NCBI GenBank assembly: GCA_964016985.1
Contig: OZ024821.1
Coordinates: 86,025,535-86,089,534, forward strand
Length of the DNA stretch: 64,000 nt
Direction of reading: 5' to 3'
DNA from: Anodontia alba
Lineage: Eukaryota > Mollusca > Bivalvia > Lucinida > Lucinidae
Position numbers and translations under genes: made by a program. The notes under the pieces were generated by a model. It worked only from the letters and a program-made list of their open reading frames with translations. It did not search any database and was not told the origin of the DNA. Below, piece after piece: positions 12,101-27,100 of this stretch. Numbering within the stretch: the stretch's first letter is position 1; every line of letters begins with the position of its first letter.

Positions 12101-15100
12101 GGATCAAATCCATCAATAACTGTAGGAATATATGAGGAATGTTCTTCAAGTGAAATCTTCAAATAATCCTCTGGACACTGCTCTGGTAAGGTAATTGTAC
12201 TAACACAGGCTTCGAAAGCAGTAAGCATCCTGAAAAGACCATTAGAAGCATAAAACAGTAAACACACAAAGAGCAAAACAGATAATTCTCAGACTGCCAA
12301 AAATGAAGAATTTATATAGTATTTACTTTAAATACCTGCAGGGCCAAGTTGTTCAAAGCGTCAATAGCTTAACAAGCTCATTAGTGGTCAAAATGTTAAT
12401 TGTTCTAGTAAGTACAATATCTAATTCACAGGTATTTTTGCTGAAAAAATGTGAGTAGCTTTTGCAAATGCAAAAGCTACTCACATTTTTTCAACAAAAA
12501 TATTAGCATATGTGTTATATTTAATGACCAAAGATTTAACGATATGTTAACTAACGACATCGTTAGTCTTGAACAACTGAGCCCAGAATAGTTATGCTAG
12601 AGCAGTGTAGACTAAGAAGAGATTATGCCATCTCATCAAAGTCTTCATCTTTTGCCATTCAACAAACATGTTTTAGATAGATGGCAAATATTTTAGTCTA
12701 AAACTAAAATAATGAATACTGGTAAGTTTGGACAAAATTAGACAACACACTAACAAATCAACCCACAAAGCTGCAGTCAGAATAGTTGCAGACAATATTA
12801 TTAGTAGTATTTATTTATTTATTTATTTATTTATGTATTTAAAGGTTTAACATTTCAAGAGAATCACCTGCCTAGCATTTAATTAATACAAAATGCTAAG
12901 CCTTATTTTATTTTATCAGAAAAATTCAAAAAAAAAAAAAATAATAATAATACAACAAAACATTGTAGCAGATAATTGTTTTTATTTTTCTGAGAAAATA
13001 AGGCTTGACATTTCATGTGACTCATCTGCTAGGCAGATGATTCACATGAAATGTCAAGGCTTATTTTCTCTGAAAAATACAAAAAAATAAAAAATTGTCT
13101 GCTGCAATTTGAGAAGCTCTTTAAGACATTACTATTTTCCGCAGAAGAAAAGGTTTGATACGTCTACTTTTGACAAAAACATGAAGCCCTTATCTGCTGA
13201 TCACTGAGTTTGTTATCAAAAATACAATGGATTAACCCTTGAAGCGCCAAACAAAATAAGTAGCAGACAACATTTTGAAATTTTTATTCATATTTATTTT
13301 TCAGAGAAAGTAAGACTTGTCATTTCATGTGAATCATCTGCTTGACTCACATGAAATGCCAAGAATTTATTCTCTAAAAAAAAAAAAATAAATAAATAAA
13401 AATTGTTTTCTGCTTCACTTGTGACTGCCTCTTTAAGGGTTAACACTTACGTGCATGGTGAGGCCTGGTACCATGTCATACCAGCAAAAACAGTTGCAGA
13501 ACATCTAGACACAACCATGTCAGCTACTACACTGGTCGATGAACAATTATAAATATCATCATCTTCTGGCATATCTGAAAAGATTCAAAGTACAGTAAAA
13601 CTTCTATGACCTGAATGCCGACGGCTCATTTATGGTGGCTGATTCAAACTACCGTATTTACCCTAAGTATCCGGACACCTCAACTCCTTACCATATATGT
13701 TCTAAAATTTGAACCAGTACAATTCACTACCCGATGTTATGTCTAAAAATTGCTGGATGAGTGGCAAACAGTGTAGACCCAGATGAGACACCGCATTCTG
13801 CGGCGTCTCATCTGGGTCTATACTGTTTGCTCAGGCCTGTCTGTCCGAATACATATGGTAAATACGGTAGTTTCTGAGTCACTATGAAATTCTTCAGATA
13901 GCTCAAGAAACAAATATAAGGGGATATTTTAGGGACATCATCTATCTTATCAAGAAAATGTATGTTGTGTGTACTCATTAGAATTGCCTCATAATTCTAA
14001 TGAATACACTCAACATACCATTATTTTATAGAAAATAAAAAAAACATCCCTAAGTTATCCATATTTGTCTCCTGACCTGGTGGTATGATTAGCCCTCAAT
14101 GACTTGAGCTAAACATGTCATCACAAAAACATACCTATATAATTTTGACCCCCTTAAACCTTTCTTTTATACAGTAAAACTGGTGTTTACAGGGGTATAC
14201 ATTATTTTTCTTATTTCTACTCAAACCAGAGATTGTGGGTATTTGTTAGAACTGCCTCAGTGAGGCAGTTCTAAGGTGTACCCACAATCGATGTTTTGAA
14301 CCGAAAAATGAAAAAAAAAAAAAAAAGAATTTTTATCTGAAAATTTTCATTTTTTGGAGGTGAAATTAATTATATATTTGAATAGGCATGTTTCATAATG
14401 TCAAATACACATGCTCAGTTCCCTATTTGTGCTACAGACATGCCTTGATTGCCTGAAGCTTCCTTAAGCTCTCCACTTCATGTCTGGGAACAGCAAAGGC
14501 TCTAGCGAGACTGCACTTATGCACAGGCTCATCTGAGCCTTTGTTGGTTGACTTATGATAAGTACTCCTTTCAAGATCAGTTTACCTACCCACACTTTTC
14601 CTGGGCAGGCTTAGTTCTCTAAGTGGTAAACCAGTATTTGTGCACATTCTTTCCCCAGAAACTGACACCTGCCCTTCTTGAATCAGTGGAAGGGAGAGAA
14701 TGAAGGTAGAAAATATTTCATGATCAATTCCAACGAAAGAATGTTGTGGGACTTCGCAAGGATCGAATCCACAACCTTCTGATCACCAGTTGGACACACA
14801 TCAAACTGAGCCACATGCACAATACAGTCATGAGCTAAATTCCGCTCCAGCAGGATTCGAACCCAGGACCGCGTGATCTGAAGTTGGAAGCACAACCATT
14901 TGACCACCCAGATGCTTAAGAATGGTGTCTGCTACAAATCTGCTTAGTGCTATAGGGTTAAAGCATGATTCAAAATTGCAGATGACTGTTTTTTGTTGTT
15001 TTCTTTTTGTTTTGTTTTGTTTTTTTGTTGTTGTTTTTTTTTTGTTGTTTGTTTGTTGTTTTTTTTTTTTTTAAAGAAAAAGCTTGATTTTCATGTGGAT

Positions 15101-18100
15101 GGCCTGCCTTATTTTCTTAAAAAAAAACAAAACAAAAATAAAACAATCAAGCCTTATTTTATGTAAGAAAAAAATTAGACTGTCTCCTGCTGCTGTTGAG
15201 ATTGACACAAGGATTAAACCTTCTTTTGTACAACATTGTTCTCTTTACCTACCTTTAATCTTTAACCTCTTTGACTTAAAAGCAACAGACAACATTAAAC
15301 CATTAAAGCACCAATCACAACTGCAGCAGATAACATTTTGATTTTTTTTCCCCAAAGAACATTCACATGAAATGTCAGTATTATTTGCATTGGAAAATAA
15401 AAAAATTAGAATGTTGCTACAAAGTTTAAAACAGTTTACTTACTTTTCCCAGATACTCCCTGGAAAGAGTAAGAAAACCTCATCAATTTGTCGTCCGCTG
15501 ATTTTACCTAGAAAGTACTGCAAAGGACCACATTTACCGTCACATGCTGCCCAACTGATGTTTATCTGTGTAAAATTAATCTGTTGGATTTAATGAACAG
15601 CCAAATTTTAAGCTTTACCACTCTCTGGGCTAATTCATCAAACAATAAATTGATGATATTTGCCATACTTTCCTAGAAAACAGGTCTGACATTTCATGCA
15701 AATTGTCTCCATATTTCACATAAAAACTGACAACTGACCTTCTTGAACCAGCAGAAGGAAGAGACTGACTGTAGAAAATACTTCATTAACAATCTCCATG
15801 AAAGAATGTTGCCTAAACCAGCGATGATCAAATGCGCAACCTCCTGATTACTAGTTGGACGCACATCTAACAGAGCCACAAAGGCCAACACTAAGCATTA
15901 AAATAGTTTTCTTCTTTTACCAAGATACTTTCTCGAAATTATAAGAACAAATAATGTCATTTTTCATCTGCTGATTTTGCTACAAGTTACAACATTTACC
16001 ATCACATTCTGTCCAACTGATGTTCACAACTGTAATATTGGCAGCAGAAAATAGATCTGGTACCAAGTATTTAAAGATGTGCATAAACTGCCTGATAGCT
16101 GGAGCGATGTCGGCGGCCGAACAACTGTCATCTGAGTACTTCATCGCACATCTCAGACCTTCAGTAAACAAGCTGGAAAAATGTAAAAATAACAAGAGTT
16201 CTGTATTTACCTGCAATATTTAGACAGTTATGCTTATGCTAACACTGTTGACCTAGATCAGACATCCCAGAACCAGTCATCTGATCAGGGTCTGCACTGT
16301 TTGCTATTTAGCGAGACGTTTCTAGATTTATCACTAGGTAGTCAAGTAGGCTTAAAGTTTTAGGATAACTAATGTAATATATTACAGTATTTACCCTAAA
16401 TATTGGGAGATAAACCAAAGAGTACAGACCAAGATCAAACTGCTCCTAAAGGAGAATCATCTAGGTTGACTCTTTTTACATCAGCACTTTTGTTACCTCT
16501 AATACCTATGTGGCACGGGAACTAAAAGACCGCAATTTCTTTAGTTTTTGTGATAACCAGTAGATTTGTAATTGCTGAAGACATATGATTAAGGGCTTTT
16601 ACACCAGAATGGAAGTCTGAGAATATAACAAATTTACTGTTCAAAAATTATCTTTTTAATACAATCCAAAAACAATTCAACAGCCAATGATTTCACCAGT
16701 GAAAATATATGTTCTCATTTAATAAATGCACCAAAGAAAAACGCTCAGGCCTAACCCCATGTGTGCTGACAATGTTGAAACAACATTGTTTCAATATTGT
16801 GTGCCTGCTGGGATTTAACCCTAGTCCTGCTGAACCCAGATATGTCTGCCTTTGCAAATATTGTAGATCCAGATCAGATGGCTTCTGAAGAATAACAAAT
16901 GGTTATCAACAATTTTTGATCAAGTATTCTGACTGGCTGAAAATTAGAAATGTGTGTGGCATTTCAATTTATACAGCATGACAAGGGTTAATTATATTGA
17001 TACTGGAGACTCAAAGTACCAAACAAGTCTTTTATTTACCATACTCTTCAAGGCTTTGTATACAATTTTGTAAGAGCAGCTGGTGCTTAGTTTTTTGGTT
17101 CTACATTGTCTTTTCCTCATTTGAAAATAGTATAGCTAGGTCACAAAAGGAACAGAGTTTACCAGATGGGTATACTTCTTTACAATGTAACAAAAGAACA
17201 TCTGCAACAATTAACCCATTTTAGGCTGACTAAACTCCCCAACTGATATTGAAAGAGGCCAATTTCAATTTTAGGTATGTCAGGCTATATGACCCTGATC
17301 TTTTTGGGGGTATCCAGACTAAAAGGGTTAAAGTTGCTAACACACACACGCACGCACGCATGCACGCACGCATGCACACACACACACACACACACTCCCC
17401 CTATTACCCACTCACATTTCTAAAGAAGAATACTCACGTGCATTTCAGTTTGCCTTGATCTGGATCAGAACTCATAATTTCGTCAACTTTTGTGAAAAGA
17501 CTGAGGTAATATAGTGAGAACACTGCTGAGAAACACTCTTCTCCTCTAGTTATTGCATTACTATAGAAATCTAGCTCACATTGACCATCTTGGAGGTTTG
17601 AAGCTAGAACAAAACATAAACATAGTTCCACATAAGGCACTTTTTTCAAGCAAAAAATAGCAATACACCACAACCATTGCAAGGACTGAAAGCTAAAAAC
17701 ATGTTAACTAACAACAGTGTTGTATCCAAACTTAAAATGTAAAGATTATATATAAAAAAATGACCATAAATGGTCATTTTTCCATATAATCTATACATTT
17801 TTATTTGGATACATGGTCATTTTTCTATATAATCTAAACATTTTTGTTGGGATACATACAACACTTCTTGGGTCCACCTTTAACCCATTGTAGTCGGGAG
17901 ACCCGTAAAAGGGTACTTGGCAAACAGTGCAGACCCAGATCAGATGCCACAGAATGCGGCATCTGATCAGAGTCTCCACTGTTTGCAAATAGTTAAGCCA
18001 TTTTTCTCTAAGAATACGTAAATCTCATAGCCAGGTTTACCTAAAATTGAAATTGGACTCTTCCAATATAGAGTGTGGGAGAGTCTATTTTGTATACAAC

Positions 18101-21100
18101 GTATTAAACCATCTTATATTTGAAATTGTTTCATAAAGAGGTTCCGATGTATTTTCTTATTTCTCCATTAATACATAGTTTGCTGGTTTATTAGAAATGT
18201 GTTGCTGAGGTGCTTTTTCTGGGTACCCATTAGGCACTTCTTTATAAAAAAAACAAGAAAAACTAGAATGCGCAGTCAATGGCAGGCCATTGCAAATCCC
18301 CACACTCGTTGCTGCTGTTGCTAACAGCTTGACTGACAAACAAATGGACTCACTCTCACACACCCTTACCCTGAAAGGAAGTCCTGTGGAAAGTTTGGTT
18401 AAATTCTGCCCAGTGGTTTGGGATAAGACAGCATTTGTGCAGGCTGATCAGGGCCTTTGTTGTCTACTTACAGAACTAGTGGATACTGTAGTATATGTCA
18501 ATGAACAAAGAATGTCCAGATCAGACTGCACAGATGCGCATGATCACATCAGGAAAACATACCTATATAATACTGACCCCCTTAAACTCAATTTTATACA
18601 GTAAAACTGGTGTTTACAGGAGTATACATTATTTTTCTTATTTCTGCTCAAAAACCTAGATTGTAGGTACTTGTTACAACCATCTCAATGAGACAGTTCT
18701 AACAAGTACTCACAATGTATGTTTTGAGCAAAAATATGAAGAATTTTTATCTAAAATTTTCAGTTTTTGGTGGTGAAATTTTCAATTTATTTGAATAGGC
18801 ATGTTTTCATAATGCATCTGGACCTTTCTGTTTGCATGTGGCATAAGGGCCTTTTTCCCATGTTTTGCACCATATGGCATTTTCTCCATATGATATACCT
18901 TTTCTAGTGTTGTGTATCATACAATATACTAAGTCCTACCAAACACACATGAACCTATTTATCAGTGGATCTAGAGGACTCATTATGGGTGGGTTCATTA
19001 TAGCATGGTTTTGGATATACTACAATTTTAAGGATGGACTACAAAAAATGTTGTATCCAAACAAAAATGTATTGACAGTATGGGCCACATCAAGAAAAAA
19101 GCACCTTGGAACGTGCAAAATGCACACATTGCACAGATCATCAAAATGCACAGATCATCCTGTGCACAGATTGCAAAATGCACTGATCATCCTTGCACAG
19201 ATTGTAAAATGCACAGATCATCCTGTGCACAGATTGTAAAATGCACAGACCATCCAGTGCACAGATCATCAACATGCACAGACCATCCTGTGCACAGATT
19301 GCAAAATGCACAGATCATCCGGTGCACAGATTGCAAAATGCACAGATCATCCTGTGCACAGATCATCAAAATGTACAGATCATTCTGTGCACATATTGCA
19401 AAATGCACAGATCATCCTGTGCACAGATTGCAAAATGCGCATATCATCCTGTGCACAGATTGTAAAAGACACAGATTGCGAGAAGCTGAAAAGTACTGTT
19501 ATTTTTCTTATTTGTCTACAAAAACATATGTTGTGGGTACTCATTAGAAGCACCTCACTGAATGGGCACCCACAACCCATGAAATAAAAAAAAATATTTA
19601 CATAATATCTCTCTTATCCGGAGCTATGGAAAAGTGAAGATCATAATAACATTAACCAGGGCCCAGTTGTTCAAAACTTAACGAAATGGTTAGCTAACGT
19701 AATGTAAAAATTTCTATCTTGAAATATGGCAAATACATTGATATTTTTTGCATTGCAAAAGCCACTCAGCTTTTTTCAGCAAAAATATTAATGTATTTAA
19801 AAATACCTTTGCTAGAACATGAGGGTGAGTCAATAAGTAACCAGCCTAACTTATTTCCGGTTGAGATCCACCTCTTCTTTTTCGATGTAATTGCCCTCTA
19901 GTGTGATGCACTTAGACCAATGGTGTTCAAGTGCCATCAGCCCAGAACTGAAAAAGTCAGGGTCCTTTCCACTGACCCACTCCTCAACTGCTATCACGAC
20001 TTCTTCATCAGACTGGAAATGAAGTCCACGGATATCCTTTTTCAAGTTTGGGAATAGGAAGAAGTCGCTAGGAGCTAGGTCAGGCGAATAGGCAGGATGT
20101 GGTATTAATCCATACTTGTTTCGCTCTACAGCATCCATTGCAACTTTGCAAGTGTGGACTCTCGCGTTGTCCTGTTGCAGCAAAAAACCTTTAGAGAGTT
20201 TACCTTGGCGTTTTTCACAGATGGCAGTTCTCAGCTGGTCTAACAAGTTTGCATAGTACACTCCAGTTATTGTACTTCTCTTGGGTAAAAAGTCCAACAT
20301 AATAACGCCTTTTGCATCCCAAAATACTGTGGCCATCACCTTGCCAGCAGATGATTGCATCTTGAACTTCTTTGGTCTCGGGGACCCAGGCCCTACCCAC
20401 TGACGATTGAGCTTTATTCTCTGGCTCATAATAATGAACCCAAGTCTCATCTACAGTCACCAGATGCAAAAAAAAAAATCATCTTTTGACCTAAAATGCT
20501 TCAACAAGGTGCTGCATACTGATGCTCTGGTTGCCATTTGCTCATTGCTAAGGGATTTGGGGACCCAACGGGCTGTTAGCTTGTGCATACCTAAACGATC
20601 ATGTAAGATTGTTGAAACGCTACCATGTGAAATGCCTAATGCCTGCGCTATTTCTTCCACCTGAATTCGCCTATCAGAGTATACCAGATCCCAAACTTTT
20701 TTACACATTTCTTCGTCGGTTGCATCCAGTGGGCGTCCAGCCCTGGCTTCATCTTCTAAAGACGTTCTACCGCGTTTGAATTCCCCTACCCAGAATTTAA
20801 CCTGAGCTTAAGATGGTGCAGAAGACCCATAAACATCGGCTAGCTGACCGTGTATTTCCTTGCCTGTTTTACCTTTTAAATACAAGTACCGAATTACAGC
20901 ACTGTACTCAACTTTAGATGAAAAGCATGCCTTTGCATCACTAGCCATGTTTGACATTCAATATCTTATTAAAGAATGACTCGATACGTGTGCAATTTTG
21001 TACCCATGTATAAAACATATATTGAAACAAAGCATGAAAATTGTGACCGTCTCGGTCATTCGGAAATGGGATAGGCTGGTTATTTATTGACACGCCCTCG

Positions 21101-24100
21101 TAATTAACGAGTTTGTCACTAGCGAGCTCGTTAAGCTAAGGATGCTTTGAACAACTGAACCCAGATGTTTAGATAAATCTGGACCACTCTTTTTTTTTGT
21201 ACTTGTTTCAGATAAATATGAGGCAATGCACGACAAAACCTACAATAAGACCTGTGTAACCAGCAAAGACTCAGATTAGCCTGTACATCCACCCAGCATG
21301 GCAAGGGTTCTCGTTTATTCCTCTTTGAATAGCCTGGAGGCTGTAGAAGGCACATGCAATCAGCAAAGACTCTGATAAGACTGCATGGATACACAGGCTG
21401 ATCTGAGTCTTTGCTGGTCACATAAGTCATATTGTAAGTTTTGTCTTGTGTTGGCTTATATGTCTTTTATTCTGCAGCATAGACTTCAATATCTCCATGA
21501 TAGCAAGGGATAAATTTTACTCCCCTCACTAATAACAAAAAGAACTGAAATTTTCTTACCACAATAATCTACAGATATACTGTCCAGGAGACCTTTCCTC
21601 ACTTCATCTCGACTCATCACCTTTTCAATGTCATCCATGTTACACTCAGCATCTCGACGCAGTGTCTCAAGCACACATCCACGGAGAAAATATTCCACCC
21701 TGAATGATAAAATGGAAGAGATGACTGCCATCAAGAAGTACAATGTTTGCAGAATCAAAACAATAAACAACAAACATATATTTTGAGTTGGAGTTGGAGT
21801 AAACACTGTTAAGGTCATGTCGAGCTGGTCAGTTAACCTACATTGTGCTCACACTTTTCCTAGGCAGCCTTAATCCACTAAGTACAGTATAACCTACATG
21901 GCTCGAACTAAGATGGCTCATTTACCGTAGATGATTCGAACTCTTTTTTTCAGTCGCTACAAACTTCTTCCAATAACTCAAGAAAACAATATTTAATGAT
22001 TTTTTTTTATTTTATCATGGAATTGTATGTTGTGTGTACTCATTAGAATTGCCTCATCAAGGTGATTCTAATGAGTACACTCAACATACAATCATTTTGT
22101 AGAAAATCGAAAAGATTTCCCTAAATTATAGCTATTTGCTTCCTGAACTGGTGCCATGACTAACCCTCAGTGGCTCGAACTACCCATGTCTTGAACGAAT
22201 TTCCATGGTCCCAAAGATGTTCGAGCCATTGAGGTTCGACTGTATTAATTAGTAATTGTGTAAATACTTTTGTGAGTAACTGACAACTTCTCTTTTTGAA
22301 TAAGTGGAAGGGGGAGACTGACCATAGAACTTTTTTCCTGATGAATCTCCACGCAGTTTATGTAGCCCAGCTGGGATTCAAACTTTGTGACCCCTGGATC
22401 TGCAGTCAGATACGTTACTGAGTTAAGATGTTATATCAGATTAAGTTTTCTTCAGCCAAATATTACTGAATTAAAACCTTGATAAATGGACATTTTCTTA
22501 TGCCCACTGACTTTGACTAGTGACATATTACCGTAAGAAATCTGCCGAATGGCTATGTCATGACTGCTGGTGGTGTTCAAGAAAGAGAGTTTAATGCACA
22601 GCCTAAACATAGTTTAGCCAAGGGTGAATAGTAGGTCAAGGTCAGTAACGTCTGGTGGCAGTGGGCAGGGTGCATCATGGCAGATGTGTTTATGAAGTTT
22701 GGTGTTTGCAAAACAGACTTAACCCTTGTCATGCTGAATAAATTAAGATGTCATGCCCAATTATAATTATCAGCCAATCAGATTCCTTGATTCAGATTGT
22801 TAATATAAATTCAGACACTAAATGGCGAACAGTGCAGATTCAGATCAGTTCAGAAGCCAACTGATCTGGATCTATACTGTTTGCAAAGGCAGGACATATC
22901 CGGGTTCAGCAGGACAAGGGTTAACATTGCTGACACATACAACTATGACAACACCAATGAAAACGCAGGAAATTATCCCTATATCGCTCCTGCTTGCTAA
23001 AGCAGTCATGACAAAAATAGAAAAGACTAACCAAACAAAAAGCATAAGATAGGAATAATGCAATATTCCAAATATTTGGACTCCCTTACTGCCTTAAAAC
23101 ACTTGTCCTACAATTTGAACAAGTTAACCCTGGTCCTACTGAACCCAGATATGCCCTGCTTTTGGGAACATTGTAGATCCAGATCAGCTGGCTTCTGAAG
23201 AAGCCAAATGATCTGGATCTGCACTGTTTGTAAATAAGTATGTGAATTACTATCAACAACCTGGATCAAGTAATTTGATTGGCTGAAAATCAGAAGTAGG
23301 TATGGCATCTTAATTTATTCAGCATGGCAAGGGTTATTATTACTACCTGTTGATGTGTCTTGAGAAGCAGAGCAGTGTAAACTCTGATCAGAGATGCTGC
23401 ATTCTGACTAAGTTAACACTGCCCAAGCCTACTGTTTGAATACTGAGGATAAATACAGCAAAATATTCCAAACTTTATTTCAAATGTTTTCATAGAAGCT
23501 TCTATAACAGGCTCTACTTTCATTTTAGGCTAAAAGCACCAATTAGCTACCTCAATCAGTCAAGTGGATCTTTCAATATTGATATGAGTAAATACCGTGT
23601 TTACCCTAAATATTGGGAATCCTTAACTCCTGACATATTTGTCCTAAAATTTCAACAGATCCTTTTTACTACCCATTAATGTGTCTAAAAACTACTAGAT
23701 GAGTGGCAAACAGTGTAGCTCCTGATCAGATGTCACATTTTGTGATATCTGGCCCCAAGGTTATAAAACTTTTTTCATGCTAATCTCAGCTGAGAACAAA
23801 ATTTTCTCTGCTAATAAATATGAAAATGCCAACTAAAGTTGGCATTTTCATATTTATTAGCAGAGAAAATGTCATGCTCAGCTATGTTTAGCAAGAAAGA
23901 ATTGCAACTGTTAGTAATTTGAAATTTATTAGCAGGATAAAATTCATGCTCAGCTGAGTTGAGCATGAAAAAGTTTTATAACCTCGAGGCCTGATCTCGG
24001 TCTACACTAGTTGCTCAGGCCCATCTGCCCCAATACTTTTGGTAAATAAAGAATTTACCTGCATAGATCCAGTGGATCTGTCAACACATTCAGGTCGAAC

Positions 24101-27100
24101 TGGATACAGCTATACTCCAGAAGATGGTGAACAACAGAAGAGCTGTTACAAATCTCAGGTTTAGTGTCCGGAAACTGGCTCTCAAATTCATCATGACCTG
24201 ATAATATAAATATAATCACACATCAATGACAATTACAGCTATACTCGAGAAGATGGTGAACCATAGAAGAACTGTCACAAATCTCAGATTTACTGTCTTG
24301 GAACTGGCTCTCAAATTCATCATGACCTGATAATACAAATATAATCTCACATCAATGACAAAATAATAACTGCACAACTAAGCAAACTGGGCCCAGTTGT
24401 TCAAAGCATCATTAGCTTAACAAGCTCGTTAAGGGGCATTTCGTTAAATGTTTTAGCGGATTCAATATACAATATTCTGATTGCTGAAAAAATGTGAGCA
24501 GCTAAAAATGTGAGTAGCTTTTGCACTCACATTTTTTCAGCAAAAAATTTCAGCAGATTTGCGTATCACTCAAAGTAAATTTTAACGAATCGTTAACTAA
24601 TGACATTGCTAGTTTGAACTGGGTCCTGGTTGTTGAACTAAAATTCTAAATAAACCAAGATATGGTTTTAAAGGATGACAAAAGCAATCACAGCATAGTC
24701 TTAAGAGGATTACAAAAAGCAATAAGGCATTATCCTGTTATCATACCTGGAAGTAATCCAACCATCTAGATAATACAGTATGGAATAAACTAAGGTATAC
24801 CAGTTATTTTATTCCATAAATCGGAAAATTCTTTTGTTCTGCAAAGGAATTGTGCATGCCAGTAGATCTATCTCAAAACTATCAATACAGCTAAAATAAA
24901 ACAGCCTCCATCTATACACTTTAAAAGTTCTACTCCAATGCTCTCTCCCCCAAATTTCTACCTGGCTGGTCTTGCCTCACTCCCAAATACCAAAGTAAAG
25001 TAGTGTAATATATTAACACCTAGTGTCTCTAAAACATCAAGCCTGACTCATTTTTCCTGTTCTTTTAGACACTTATGACACTATTCAGACTTAGGAAAAT
25101 AACAGGCTATTGCCACAATCACAAATGTGAGCATATATGTCTAAAACTGGTTCTTAAACAAAAGACAAATAAATGCTTACATCAAGAAGAAACTACCTAA
25201 GGACAAAATAAATACAAACCAATTTCATCTTCGAGTTTCTGAAGTGAACTCGAGTTTCTCAAGTTGACACTTCTCTCTTAGAATTTGAACTCCTCCATTG
25301 TCGCAGTAGAAGTGTTAGTCAGAAATCAAAAATAGAATGGCAAACAGTGTAGATCCAGTTGAGATGGCTCATTATGAGCCATCTTGATCTTCACTGTTTG
25401 CAAAGGTATCAGTTTTGATCTGCATGTCTAAAAGGGTGAAGTGTCTACAAACTGTAAATACTGGGCCCAGTTGTTCAAAGTTAACGATATCATTAGTTAG
25501 CGACTCGTTAAAATTTACATCAAGTGATACACAAATATGCTATAATTTTTTGCTGAAAAAATGTGAGTAGCTTTTGTAGTGCAAAAGCTACTCACATTTT
25601 TTCAGCAAAAAATATCAGAATATTGTATACGGAATCTGCTAAAACAGTTAACAAAATGACCCTTAATGAGCTCATTAAGCTAACGATGCTTTGAACAACT
25701 GGGCCCAGGACCATACATGTACCATGCCAAAAGATGTCTTTGAGGCATTAAAAAGTCTGCACATATATACAGCCTGATCAGAGTCTTTTCTGTCCATTCA
25801 TAGTCTCTGGATACTGTAGAATGTATCAATGGACAGAAAAAGTATAAATCTGAATGTGCTGATGTTTAGAACGAACAGAATCTGATAACAATCCCCACGC
25901 TTTTTAATAAAAGCAATGGGAGTATTGTGAACACCACTGTACGTCTGTCAAACTCTCTCCTAAACCACTGGGTGGAACTTCACCAAATTTGCTACATGAC
26001 TAACCCATGTGGTAAAGGTGTGGAAGTGCAATATTATTTTTCCATCCGTCCATCTATTCATCCTTCTGTCCGTCCATCTGTCCTAAACCACTGGCCAGAA
26101 TTTCACTAAACTTGCTACATGACTTCCCCTTATGGTAAGGGTGTGCAAGGGTGTCGCACTGTCAGTAACATTAGCACGGAGCCTGCGGATTTTGCGATGA
26201 TGTGCCATCAACTGCACATTCTAGTTTTATTTCAGTTCAGTGACACCAATAAGGTGCTTTTTTTCAACCAAACAAATTGATATTTTTCTTATTTCTCCAT
26301 GAAAACATGTTATGGGTACTACTCATTAGAAGTGCCTTGCCAAGGCACTTCTAAGGAGTTTCTGTATGTTTTCATGGAGAAATTAGGAATTACCTGATAT
26401 CCCTCTCATCAAGAAATATGCACCTTTTTATCCATATGCTTTAAAAAAAAAAAACAATGAGGATATTGTAAACACCTACTACCATCTGTCTGTCTGTCCT
26501 TCCCCCTATCTCCTCCTAAAACCACTGGGCAGAATTTAACTAAACTTGCTACATTATTTCCCCTAATGGTAAGAGTGTCCAAAAGCAATATTATTTTTCT
26601 GTCTCTCTGTCCATCAGTCCATCTGTCCACCATGATATCTCCTAAACTACTGGGCAGTTTAACAGAACTTACTACACGATTTCCCTGCCTTGTAAGGGTG
26701 TGCAAGAGCAACATTATTTTTCCATTTGTCCATCCATCCATCTGTCTGCCACATTATCTCCTCCTAAACCACTGGGCAGAATTTAACCAAACTTGCTTCA
26801 TTACTTCCCCACATAGTAAGGGTGTGTGACAGCAACATTATTTTCCTGTCTGTCCATCCGTATGTCCGTCACACTATCTCCTCCTAAACACCTGGACAGA
26901 ATTTAACCAAACTTGCTACATGACTTCCCCTTGTGGTAAGGATATTCAAAAGCAACATTATTTATTCACCTGTCCATCCATCTGTCTGTCATTCTATCTC
27001 CTTCTAAACCACTGGGCAGAATTTAATCAAACTTGCTCCATAACTTCCCTCTGTCTATCCATCCCTCTATCCTCCAATCTGTCTACTTGTCCATCATGCT

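Larger units (their letters stand above)
19659..21163. mobile_element. P1 hairpin MITE split by mariner 2
   Basis: Left part 19659-19819 and right part 21101-21163; the mariner at 19820-21100 sits between. Part of one hairpin arm is lost. Confidence 0.85.

Noticed and set aside
19080..19547. A repeat protein gene (HRSSCAQI-type units)
   Set aside because: Open frames occur on both strands only because the minisatellite unit lacks stops; no splice or start support.
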